Positions 1-10,099 of a stretch of DNA of 64,000 nt are shown here, piece by piece. Numbering within the stretch: position 1 is the stretch's first letter; each line of letters opens with the position of its first letter. Position numbers and translations under genes: made by a program. This DNA comes from Ciona intestinalis (taxonomy: Eukaryota > Chordata > Ascidiacea > Phlebobranchia > Cionidae): assembly GCF_000224145.3 (NCBI RefSeq), contig NC_020173.2, positions 3,140,499-3,204,498 on the forward strand, given 5' to 3'. The notes below the pieces were generated by a model. That model ran no database searches. It saw only the letters and a list, made by a program, of their open reading frames with translations, and was not told the DNA's origin.

Positions 1-29
1 TGTGTTTGAAACAACTCCCATTCACTTAC

Positions 30-3000
30 CTATGGTGGTAAGCGACACCATATGGGATGGCACCTCTCAATACTTGGCAGATCTCACCCTCGTTACATAA
101 ACCTTCCAACATAGAGATCTTTTGTTTTACTTTTTGCTCCAGGAAATTCCTGTAAAAAATATAGTTAAAAATAATTAACATAATATTGTATGTGGGTGAG
201 GTCCTTGTCAAGGAACTGGGATTTAGACCAGATTTGGCCCATAACTTAATGGGTTACCCATAAATTAATAAAGAACCAGCTAAAACGAAACAAACCGAAA
301 TATTATTTAATTAAGAATAAAATCTTTCAGTGTCATGTACTATTTGAAGACAGCAAATCATAAATGAAATATAGTGAAGTGAGTGAAGATGGGACATTAA
401 AATATTCTTTTTTCTCGTCCCATTAGGTAGTAAACAAAGAACAATCATAGAATTCTAAAATATTCCCCCTACCCACATAGACCGTTGCTAATTGTTTAAA
501 ACACGATCAGGATATTTGGATATTATGTGCTGAAGATGTCCCATTTTCCCCCAACAGTACTACATTACCTTAACTATATTATTGCGTTGAGGTTAAATGA
601 AGAGCTGATAATGCTAAAGATACTGTTAGTATACAGGACAACTAGAATTGATATACCTTGGTAATAGCTTACATATCATCTTAGCAACATTTTCACAATT
701 TTTCTTGGTTGGGCAGAATATGAGACAAGAATGTTGGGGTATAACTTCTAATACAAGGCTTACAATATGGTCTGTATCTCCTTTTGCAATTTCTTTAGTC
801 TGGGCAAAGGTCAATAAATGTTTTAGGCAAAACCTTAAATAGTTTTAAATGACAAATTTATAGCATTTACAAATCTTTATAAATCGAAAACATTAAGTTT
901 TAAGGCCTTTTTTTCTGAAAAAAAAATAATTTTGTTGAGTTAAAAGACAAATTATGTCAGAAGCCAGAGATAATTTATAAAGACCTGATTAATAAATACA
1001 TGGAATTTATAAATATGCAAAAACACGTACAAAAAACAGATTTCTATTCTGCTCCAGCCTCACCTGGTGGCCAATCATCCGATGGAATTCCAGTCTTTCC
1101 TCTGGACATAAAGTTGCTGAGTCAACTTTAAACACTGAGTCAGCAACTTTGACGAACTCGTCCAATGCCACGGGACGAAAGTTGTCGGTAAAAACGTCAG
1201 CGTTCAAAAACTTTTGTAGATCAGGAAGATTGCTTAATGTTGCGGACATACCAATGATTTGAGTGGAACCTGGATATATTGTTTCTATGATAACAGCATA
1301 ACTGAGAGTGAAAATAAAATTCAAGTGCGCTTTTTTTTAAATTTGTAAGCTAGACTGTGCATCGGCGTGGCAACCATGGATAAGTCACCAAAGTTCCAAA
1401 ACCCACAAGGATATAAATGACCAAACCAACCGAAATTCAGGTTTGCTTATCCACACACTGCAATAGCTTCAGCAACTCGACTATGAGCATGGGAGTGGCA
1501 ACCATAGAAGTCACTCAATTTCCCGCCAACAAGGATAGAGTAGAGTGGGGGTAGATCCGTAGATGGGATATTTTTGGCACGTAATATCCAAATATCGTGA
1601 TCCTGTTTTTAAACAGTCTATGGGAGTCGGGGATACAGTTTTATAATTCAGTGAAAATTGTTCGTTTACCACCAAATAGGACAAGAAAATAAAAGGAAAA
1701 GGTGTCCCATCTCCCCCCACTCTACTATATAAATGACAAAACTGCAACAACATACGCGTACCTGATACATGCATAACCTTAGTAAGCATAGTTTCAATGG
1801 TTGATCCCCTCCTACCCCCCTCCCCGATCATATGAAGCTCATCAACAACTATTAAACCAAGCTCACTCAACCGTGAGGCTTCAACCAATGAATTTACCTA
1901 AAAATAATTTGAATTTTCAAATGGCGGGATACTATAATGAACATAGGGGCGCATGAGGTTACATGTTGGTGTTAGCCTAATTTTTTAAAACTGGAGTCAG
2001 TAGACTGACAGTTACATCAATGTTTAGCACTCCAGATTTAGGGGAAAAGCGGCTTTTACTTTGCTGTTAGATGTCTATATAGGTGAGAGCATCCAAAGTA
2101 TATTTTGCGTTTCAGAAAAAGTTCCCTATGTTTGACCGTTATTGATAGAACAGCATTTAAACAATGTCATCCGAGATTATGCTAAAATTTAAAACTAGTT
2201 TGTATTTGAAATCTCTAATACTCATTAAGTGTTACTGTATTTTATTAAATATATAAACACCATACCAGCGTATTTGCTTTCTCAATCGTACAAACATAAA
2301 GAACATTCCGTTTCCTTCTTTTCCTTGGTGGAAACCTCCCTTTGCCTGCAGCATATTCTTCAACTAAGAAACCAAGTTCGACAGCAAACTGTGCGAGGCT
2401 TTGGATCTAGTGGAATAGAAATAAAACGGTTGAAATGCAGAATTTTCTTTTTATGTGGAAAAGGTCCTATTGCGCAATAAATGTGTATTTATGCTTATAT
2501 AAGTGGGTACACAGATTTTCTACTCTATATGGGTTTTTCTACTTTTTTCTACTCTATATGGATGAGGTCTTAAGACATGCCAGGGGTTCAGGATTTGGTC
2601 CAGTATTGGATCATTACCGTCCAATTAAGACCTTAAATGAAGTGAAAATACAACTCAGTTTAGTCACGATTATCGTTTTAGGATATTAAAACAGGTTTAT
2701 TGGTTTCCTAAATTAGTGTTGTGAATTTTTGGGAATCAAAACCAGTTATGCAATCTGTTAAAGCAAGTGCCAAATACAACACATAAACATTTCTTTATTA
2801 AACAAAAAACCAAGCTACCTTTTCTTGCACAATTGCCACAAATGGTAGAACAAACACAGCATCTTTCTTCTTACATAATAATTCACGGAATATTAAAATT
2901 TCGGCGACCAATGTTTTACCACCACTAGTTGGCAGTGAGTAAATTAAATTCCTCCCCTCTTTGACACCATCGAGTGTCAGACACTTATGCTGCCAATCTA

Positions 3001-4823
3001 CAACAAAATAAAAATTTATGCAAAACAAAATTAATAATTTTGGGGAAAAAAAATTGAGGGAAAATATAGAGTTCTGGAAGGAAAAAACTTTGAAAAAATA
3101 AAGCTGTGTTAAATTAAAGCATGAGTTGGAATATGATCATGGATTGATATTTACTTTATCTTGTATAATGTTACAGCAAAGCCTACTCAGTTTTTAAGAA
3201 CATAAGTTGAAATTATTATAAACAGAAAAACCTCAGTTTTTACAACAGTGTCAGTAGATATACAAACAATACAAACTTAAAAGAAAAAATTCCGATAAGC
3301 CACATTGGAAATCTATTACAGTAATTATACGCGAATAAGACGTACCATAAACAGACTTTATCCCTCTTAAAGTTCCTAATAAAGTTTTAACTTTAGAAGG
3401 CAATCCATAGTAAGGCCCAATATCTTGAGTTAATAATTGTTGTGTGGGTGGATGGGGCGGTTTGGTACGTAGTATGTTGCTTGTTTTACTAGTTGGGGTC
3501 CGATGAGCATTTTCTAACAACCTGTGAAGCGAGAAAGTTTACAAGAAAATCATTTAATAAGCCAACTATATCATAAACAAAAATGTAAAACCAATTTTTA
3601 TGGGAAGAATTGTGAAACCAACTACATATATTAGAAACCTATCACTCTTAAATTGGGTAAATAGGCAATAGTATGGAATTCTTTACCACATTATAGATTA
3701 GGCTGGTGGATAGTGTTAGAGGTTTGTAGTTAGGGTTATTAGTTAGGGAGTAGGGGCAACTTGTTATATGGGTTAGTGCCAGTGGGTAATTGTTATGTCT
3801 AGCTAGCAGATAATCTAGAATAAGCAAATACATACATTTTTTTTATGGGTGAGGTCCTTGTCATGGGTCACGGATTTAGGCCAGATTTGGCTCATTATCC
3901 CAACACCCGGAAAGACCATTTAAGACTATGACACTGCATATACATACATATTTAATCACCTGTCTTTCATTCTTCGTGCTAAACCACTCACGTTTCCAGC
4001 TTTAACTTGTGGTGTTGATTGAGCGATTGGTGTCTTGGTTTTGACCGGAGTTTTTATGTGATTTTTATTTTCCTTTTCTTTCATTTCTAACAAACATTGA
4101 CGTTCTAATAAAGATAAATCCATGTCTCCAAAAGTTGAATCATTTTGTTGTTCTTGCTGTTTTTCTTGTTGTTGTTGTTGTTGTTGTTGGTTAGATGGGA
4201 CAATGTCAATGTCATTAAACTTCATGCCCTCTCTAAGTTGTTTTGCTTCATTTTTGCTAACATCCGCACTTTTTTGTTTTACGCTTGTTTCAAAAATGTC
4301 TGAATCAAATAAATCGATCGTCTCCGAATGTACTGTGATGTCACTAACGTCAAATAAATCAGTAGGTGAGGGTGGGTTGTCAACTATGGTGGTTTCTTTT
4401 CTTGACTGAGCGTTCGGTATTTGCTCTTCTGCAAATGAATAGAACACCATAAATAGTGTGATTTTTCTTTACATGTAATGTAGCAAACCAGTATGCAATG
4501 TAAACCCACTTGTATAAAAGTTTAATTTTGATCTAATATATATGATTATTTCTATATTTTATTGAACAATTTTGTCCCTTCCTTAAGGTAACGAAGGTTA
4601 AAATAGAAAATTCCTTTTTGGGCCTAAATTATTAGGTTTAAATTATAACAACAATAAAAAAAAACAGATACAAAATGTAAGCGTCAATAAAATTACCTAA
4701 AGAATTTGACTTGTTCGCTATTGAAACTTCTGACTGCCGTTCGGATTCAGCTAACATTTCAAAACTCATTTTTCTTCGTTTTCTAGCAGCGGTTGTCGAC
4801 ATTTTTCGTTTATGAGAAGACAT
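30..4823 (-). CDS. HELQ: HELQ DNA helicase (N-terminal half; continues past the left edge)
   Basis: Superfamily 2 (Ski2-like) 3'-5' DNA helicase that acts at stalled forks and in DNA repair in the nucleus. Nine exons are visible on the minus strand: 4697-4823, 3960-4428, 3346-3521, 2819-2997, 2266-2406, 1762-1897, 1064-1284, 657-799, 30-149. All have GT-AG borders and compatible phase, giving about 570 residues of a protein of roughly 1,000-1,100 in the family. The start is the ATG at 4823 ([18 protein letters not shown]), followed by a low-complexity N-terminus with a polyglutamine run near 4160-4190. Core motifs in order: motif [10 protein letters not shown] (~2911-2938), the HELQ-type stretch [20 protein letters not shown] (exon 2266-2406), motif [11 protein letters not shown] (~1820-1850), motif III MSATLSN (~1240-1260), motif [17 protein letters not shown], and [10 protein letters not shown] leading into motif V. 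The order and wording match HELQ rather than POLQ. The C-terminal half lies outside the window. Confidence 0.95.
190..300. repeat. Interspersed repeat, 'gtgaggtccttgtca' family
   Basis: HELQ intron sequence beginning tgggtgaggtccttgtca and continuing with a 'ggatttagaccagatttggcccat' type core. A close relative lies at 3842-3915 and weaker relatives near 2565-2640 and 18775-18850, so it is an interspersed repeat, possibly a SINE fragment. The family name is unknown to me. Confidence 0.55.
369..564 (+). mobile_element. MITE copy (type 1), HELQ intron
   Basis: About 195 bp with degenerate terminal inverted repeats. The left end reads agtgaagatgggaca and the right end gatgtcccattttcccc. The inner markers cattaggtagtaaacaaagaac and aaaacacgatcaggatattt show the same orientation as the other 'plus' copies. 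It is non-coding. Confidence 0.8.
1355..1512 (-). repeat. Interspersed repeat, 'ggttgccactcccatgc' family
   Basis: HELQ intron. The reverse complement carries the units ctatggttgccactcccatg, then 'agtcgagttgctgaagctattgcagtgtgtgg'. The same unit, sometimes twice in tandem at about 125 bp spacing, appears near 16672-16860, 26305-26590 and 55135-55225, always in introns here. Confidence 0.6.
1536..1730 (-). mobile_element. MITE copy (type 1, reverse), HELQ intron
   Basis: Starts tagagtagagtgggggtaga and ends aaaggtgtcccatctccccc cactctactata. The inner segment is the reverse complement of the cccatttggtagtaaac marker. It sits in the 477 bp intron between the DELH exon and the SAT-motif exon. 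Confidence 0.85.
3842..3915. repeat. Interspersed repeat, second 'gtgaggtccttgtca' copy
   Basis: HELQ intron. Reads atgggtgaggtccttgtcat and then 'ggatttaggccagatttggctcatt', nearly matching 190-300. Confidence 0.55.
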
Positions 4824-5573
4824 TTCCTTTAATTTTAACACTTGTTTTCAATTTTAATTTTCGCGCTGGTGTATTGGAGGGAAATCCCCAAATTAATTCT
4901 ATATTATCAAAGAACACTATACAACAGTGTTCTTCTTTGTTGTATAGTGTTCTTTGATATTATGAAGATGCAGCCTGGTCGTGTCCGTTTTGTTTTGGGG
5001 AGTATTGACATAGTTTAGTTATTCGTTTAAAAAAACATAAGAGACTTTACAATTATGGTAATGAATAGTTTAAACCAAAATAAGTAACCTAAGTATAGAA
5101 TCCTAAAAAAACAGCATCAAAAATTATGTTTTGTTTAATAACGAACACGTAAAACAAAAAAACAACCAATATGTGAATAATATAACAAGACCCAGATAAC
5201 AGTAAAAATACCCATATAGCATAGCAGTACATCGTTTATTTATAAAATAAGCACATGTGAACCCATTTAGTGGTAGTAGTTCAAATCAGGGCGTTTTTAC
5301 ACATCAGCAGAAGCTGGAAACTAGAATTTTCGAGTTTTAATTACGTTTCGTAGTAAACTGTCTTGTCATGTATAAATAAATGAATGCAATCTAAATGTTA
5401 AGTGTATCGCAAGAAGATGCATACGCTCACAATGAAAGAAGCGCAAAACACGAAACGAACCCTCTGGGCCTCAGTACAGCGCGATAACAACTGTTGTACC
5501 AAACAAATATGAACTGAAAAAGCTGGAATTCTTAAAATCTACAGTTAAAACCCTGTCTTGTGTTATATTTGTA
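4824..5573. other. HELQ-B3GAT intergenic DNA with a 22 bp perfect hairpin
   Basis: This 750 bp spacer holds the HELQ promoter side and the B3GAT 3' flank. I see no gene in it. The notable element is an inverted repeat with arms 4905-4926 and 4938-4959, 22 bp each, perfectly complementary, separated by 11 nt. It lies only about 80 bp upstream of the HELQ start codon. Confidence 0.7.
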
Positions 5574-6819
5574 TTACACTTCAATAAGGGTGGCATTATA
5601 ACGAGCTATTGCATATTTTTCGTGACTAATATTCGTGACTTCTGTCCTCGTATGCCACACCAATACTTCATCGCAATGTTTTCCTTCAATAGTTTTAGGT
5701 GTGAGACCTAAGTCAACTAAAAAATCATCTTCTAGTGTTGCCACGTCTTTAAAAGTAACGTCAGGTTTCTGTAAAAGCAAATCCGTATGAACACAGAATC
5801 CTGCCATGTCAACTTTAAATTTTCTTTTTTCGACTTTCCATCCTGTAATAAAAAAATAATTTTGGTAATTGAGGTCAAATGGCCTTAGGTTTCTTTCTCT
5901 TTTACCGTTCCATTCGGTAGGAAACAAAGAAACCTGTTTATATACCCATATCTTTACAACCCTGAAAGAGCGTTGTTATTCGTTAAAACACGATTGGGGA
6001 ATATGGGATATTATGTGCTAAAACGATATCCATCTTACCCCACAGTACTATAAGCTAGAAACTAAAACACATCTAAGATTTGATGGCAAACAATATAGAG
6101 TTGTTAAAACGCGTTGTGGGGTTTTTAAAAAATAATTTATTTTAATATGTACTCGCAGAAAAATTATATATACCAACTCCTTAATACACACCTGTCCGCC
6201 ATTTTTGTACCCTTTCTCCTCTGCATACAACTGGTCCTTCGTATAAAACCTTCCCAACCAAACCAACAGGCCAAACTGCAGCAATTTTCGTTGTCCGCAT
6301 TTCTTCAAATAGTCGAAGGTCATACGTGTTATCGTCATCCATAAAATATACAATTCCTTTCTCCTTTCTCGCAAGATGGTTTCGAACCCAATTAAGGGCA
6401 AAGTTTCTTGTCAGTAAATCCTTTGGCCCATGCCCGATACGCTTCCCGTTCTTCTTACACAGATGAGTTACATTCAACCCTGATTTCTTTAGAAAGTTCG
6501 AAACCAAAGGAGTTTTCCCTTTCGAGTCCTCAATTACTACCCAGTGAAAGCTTGGAATATGTTTTATCATATGCGAAAGTCTTGTTAATTCCGCTTTTTG
6601 TTCGGGCCTCTTGTAAGTCGACGTTATAGCGTAAATCTTAACGCTTGGTGACGTCACTAGTTTCGCATTATTTGACGTCAGAGCTGACTTAACGTGTGAC
6701 GCCACAATCTTTCGGTTGGGTGTTGAAGACCTTTTTGTCACATCAATATTAACAATGGCAGTCCCCAAAATTAATAAAGCCATTATAATGACAACATATA
6801 AAAATGACAAATATTTCAT
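5574..6819 (-). CDS. B3GAT: Galactosylgalactosylxylosylprotein 3-beta-glucuronosyltransferase (B3GAT family)
   Basis: Golgi type II membrane glycosyltransferase (GT43) that adds glucuronic acid from UDP-GlcA. In the B3GAT3/GlcAT-I branch this completes the proteoglycan linker tetrasaccharide, while B3GAT1/2 make the HNK-1 epitope. Two exons, 6192-6819 and 5574-5842, give 298 residues. Residues 1-25 are a short cytoplasmic tail plus one membrane helix (YLSFLYVVIIMALLILGTAI). The catalytic domain starts with IYAITSTYKRPEQKAELTRL and has WVVIEDSKG, then the Mn/UDP-binding DDD in YFMDDDNTYD. It ends with KVDMAGFCVH, LEDDFLVDLG and VLVWHTRTE, as in the family. The length is slightly under the vertebrate ~330. 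I cannot say from one gene which vertebrate paralogue it equals; the short stem favours GlcAT-I. A degenerate MITE fills most of the single intron. Confidence 0.95.
5866..6052 (+). mobile_element. MITE copy (type 2, degenerate), B3GAT intron
   Basis: Diverged relative of the MITE family. It has ccattcggtaggaaacaaag and cgttaaaacacgattgggga, and ends gatatccatcttaccccaca gtactata. The right end (ATCTTACCCCACAGTA) marks a second subfamily shared with 8951-9110, 9786-9895 and 11989-12204. Confidence 0.7.
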
Positions 6820-7419
6820 CCTACAATTCTTCTATGGTTGCTTGACTCTGTCTTGAAACACAAACAACACACCCGTACTGTAACTACTGTCGCTTCATTT
6901 ATTCAGCGCTGTGCAGAAATTAAAAGACGCTATATGCGATGCAATATGATAAAATGAAACAACGTATAGCGGGAAAGAAATGAATATCCGGTCTTCTCAC
7001 ATTACGATACAGTATTTCTATACATAATTGCAAAACCGTTTTCACAAATTAAGAAAAGTATTGACTGATGTGAAGAAACGGCAACCCTGGCTAACTAGTT
7101 TGGTAACTTCGATGCATGAACTGTAATTAGAAATTCTATTGTAATAGATCATGCATGGTGTAGGCATGTCTATATAGTCAGCGTGGAAAGCCTAATTGAA
7201 GTAGAGGTAGGTCATTAAGTTCCTAATCAAAACCTCAACACATATTTAAGTTCATACAAACTGTTACTAAGTTTTCTTTGCAATTCGGTCTTTACTGCGT
7301 TGCAAGCTTTACTACACAAATTTGGTTACATAGCACGTTACAAGTTACTAAAGAAACCTCACTGCAGCAGTTATTCTGGTGTAGATACAATCTCGTACGT
7401 ACATAGCTCCGAGCGTAAT

Positions 7420-7605
7420 TGGCTCGCCGCAGTGGCACAGTGGCACAGTGGTTAGCGGCTAGCCAGCTACCTATTTAGTTTATCAGTTCGAGGCCTGATG
7501 CCGCTAGCGCTATGGACGTGTGTGTGTCCACTCTGAATGGTAATTGCTTCAGCCCAGTTGACCCTTGTGGGTTGATCAAATTGTCATACATTCATTACGA
7601 GAAAA
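7420..7605 (+). mobile_element. tRNA-derived SINE copy
   Basis: A pol III A-box-like tggcacagtggttagcgg and a B-box-like agttcgaggcctgatg lie about 45 bp apart. They are followed by a non-tRNA body (tgtgtgtccactctgaatgg, ttgcttcagcccagttgacc, cttgtgggttgatcaaattg) and the tail tcatacattcatt. The tggcaca start is locally duplicated. It resembles composite SINEs described in Ciona. It is not a functional tRNA: no cloverleaf can be closed. Confidence 0.75.
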
Positions 7606-8045
7606 AATTGAACAAATCATTACCACAAAGTTTCATACATCGTAACTGGTATAAGTGGTTACGAATTGTATAAAACAGAACACCCGCGTGTAATAATGTA
7701 TGGTGTATGAAACACCTGTTTATTAATGTATGATGTACACCTGTGCCATAACTCGACGGTAAGCATATAAGATGGATATGGCCACATCAGTAATAAACAC
7801 CGAATTTTCGCAACATGAAAGAATATAAAGGATACACCTCATGTATCAAATATTGTAAAAAGATACCCATGAATACATTATAATTATAACAACTTTCAAT
7901 GTCGTTTTGCTTTGTCGCAGCTGAAACGTATCGCCCTATACTGTTGCAACATTCCCCCACAACTACTTATATATCGGGTATCATTCATACCAACACCAGG
8001 TTTCGATGGGTTTTGACATTGTATTTAAATGTTGGGTTTATATAG

Positions 8046-8192
8046 CAGAGTAGTAAACAAAGAACATTAAGAGAACTGTAAAACCATATCCTCACAACTC
8101 CCATAGAACGTTGTTAATTGTTAAAAACACGAACATAATATTGCGATAACATGTGCAAAAGATGTCTCGTCTTCCCCCACCCGACTATACAT
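8046..8192 (+). mobile_element. MITE fragment (5' truncated)
   Basis: Begins at agtagtaaacaaagaacatt and ends gatgtctcgtcttcccccac ccgactata. The left third of the element is missing. A second small piece (cgtcccatttaatagtaaac) follows at about 8215-8300. Confidence 0.7.
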
Positions 8193-8569
8193 GGTTCTTG
8201 GTTTCACTCATCTATATCGTCCCATTTAATAGTAAACAAAGAATATTTACTAAATTATATATCCGTATCCCCACTTTAAAGGAGCAAATTCATTTTATAT
8301 TTCACGACCGAAAATCAACACAATATAACAGGTCCCTGAATTTCCGTTCTGTACAAAATATCTAAGTTCTTTGTCTTAAGTCTGGTTACCTCATACGTCA
8401 TATCACGATAGAAATGGGATTTTTACCACCGCCCGGAATTGAACTTGTAGGGCCTTCCGCGGTTCAGTCATTTTAATGTCTGGTGTCGCTCACAAAGTAA
8501 AATGACTTCCTTTAATAATTGTTTCCAATACTAAGAAATATTTGAGTCATTTATAAGTAAGTTAAGTAT

Positions 8570-8784
8570 AATAGGGTAGGGTAAGATGGGACACCTTTTC
8601 TTTCTATTTTCTCGCCCCATTTGGTAGTAAACAAAGAACATTCAAAGAGTTAAACCGTATCCTCATGAAACATAAAACCGTATCCTCATGACACACCCAT
8701 AGACCGTTGATAATTGTACGAAACACAGTCAGGATAATTGGATATTATGTGTTAAAGGTGTTCCATCTTTCCCCACTCTACTAT
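8570..8784 (+). mobile_element. MITE copy (type 1) with internal duplication
   Basis: Full-length copy from tagggtagggtaagatggga to ttccatctttccccactcta ctatat. It is about 20 bp longer than its relatives because a segment around aaaccgtatcctcatga is present twice in tandem (near 8655-8700). Confidence 0.85.
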
Positions 8785-8950
8785 ATGTAAAGTTTTTTTT
8801 TTGTAAAAGTGTTAAAAATACGTGACTGTTAAACCTTCGAAACCTAACGTAAATTTGTATTCAAACAGACGCGACATAATAGGTAAATACATTACTTAGT
8901 GCATGCATTTATACAACATGCAACGAGTTATGAGTTATGTGCAAATGCTT

Positions 8951-9110
8951 GTATTGTCCCATTTGGTAGTAAACAAAAAATGATTTCAGAATTATATAAC
9001 CATATCCCCACGACCCTAAAACCGTTGTTAATTGTTAAACACGATCAGAAAGAATATGGGATATTATGTGCTAATGGTATCCATCTTGCACCACGGTACC
9101 ATAAGTGCAT
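8951..9110 (+). mobile_element. MITE fragment (type 2)
   Basis: Begins tgtcccatttggtagtaaac and ends atccatcttgcaccacggta ccata. It carries the gggatattatgtgctaatgg signature of the second subfamily. The left end is missing. Confidence 0.65.
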
Positions 9111-9785
9111 ATGTTGTTAAAAGTTAGCAGTTCAGTTAGGTTTAGTTACAGTATCTTATTTCTTGCCTAGATCTAAATATGAGAGAACAGAAACTAAAAC
9201 AACTAAATTACGTCTCGCAGAATTCGAAGGGGTTTTCGTGTATTGTGCTTAACAATGCTTTTATTGTTGTGGTTTTATAATAATATTTCTCGTCGAATCG
9301 TTGCGGTTATTTCTCCTATACGTGTCTTTAACTATTACGTCACTGTTTTCGTTACCTGGCCGCGTCCTCAGATTTCCTCTATGACGTCACATAGAGCATT
9401 GTGAGTCGATCACCTGATCCGTGAAAATCGCGACGCGGGACGTCTATTCTCATAAGGGCTTCTCCAAAAAAGGCTCGAAGTGGGGTAAAGTGGTTCTGAA
9501 GCGACCAGTCGGAACATACGGCATAATGAACACAGGGCAATACAAAGGTTTGAAATGAAAGAGCTTGTCACAAAACCTAGGTTACCACTCGGCGAACAGG
9601 CAGTTTTCAAATGCTGGTTGTATTGGGTTGACAGGCTTTAGATACTTCTGGATGCGAGGCATAGTTTGTATAAAATTCGTACTTTAAAGTGTATTCGTGT
9701 ATATACTGCGATATTAAATTAAAATTTAAAGGGTTTTATTTTAAAAGGCAAGATAGATTTTAGTTTGACGTTGCGTTTACAAATT

Positions 9786-9895
9786 ACTGTGGGGTAAGAT
9801 GGAAATCGTTAGCATATAATGTTCAATAATTCCTAGTCGTGTTTTCAGCAATTATTTTTAGGAGTCGTGAAAAGTGCTTTTAATAAGAGTGAGGT
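9786..9895 (-). mobile_element. MITE fragment (type 2, reverse)
   Basis: Begins tactgtggggtaagatggaa followed by atcgttagcatataatgttc. It decays after the ggagtcgtgaaaag segment, 200 bp upstream of the claudin start codon. Confidence 0.6.
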
Positions 9896-10099
9896 ATAGG
9901 CAAAAATCGACAAAGCAAAATATTGAACTAATTTGAGTTTTATAATTCCTTATAATTTAAAAACTGTTTTTAATTTCAACTATACTGTACAGCGTTATAC
10001 ACAAAACTTGATTGTTTTTTTCTGTACAAGCAGATTTTAAGGCTCGAATTTTCTGCCAATAATATATTTACATTTGAAAAAGATTTTGAATTGTCAAAA

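Larger units (their letters stand above)
6820..10099. other. B3GAT-claudin intergenic region, repeat-rich
   Basis: 3.3 kb between divergent genes. It contains a tRNA-derived SINE (7420-7605) and at least four whole or partial MITEs (8046-8192, 8570-8784, 8951-9110, 9786-9895). A GC-richer stretch at about 9295-9600 has several CG dinucleotides and a TGACGTCA-like site near 9380; it could be a promoter or a distal 5' exon of the claudin. I find no conserved protein in it. Confidence 0.6.

Noticed and set aside
4122-4409. Plus-strand frame rich in Cys/Ser
   Set aside because: It is the antisense shadow of the HELQ polyglutamine exon.
7420-7605. A functional tRNA gene
   Set aside because: A- and B-box-like sequences exist but no acceptor stem or anticodon arm closes; the sequence continues into a SINE body found elsewhere.
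9410-9610. Minus-strand 66-codon frame in the GC-richer patch upstream of the claudin
   Set aside because: No family likeness and no plausible splice partners; kept only as a possible promoter region.
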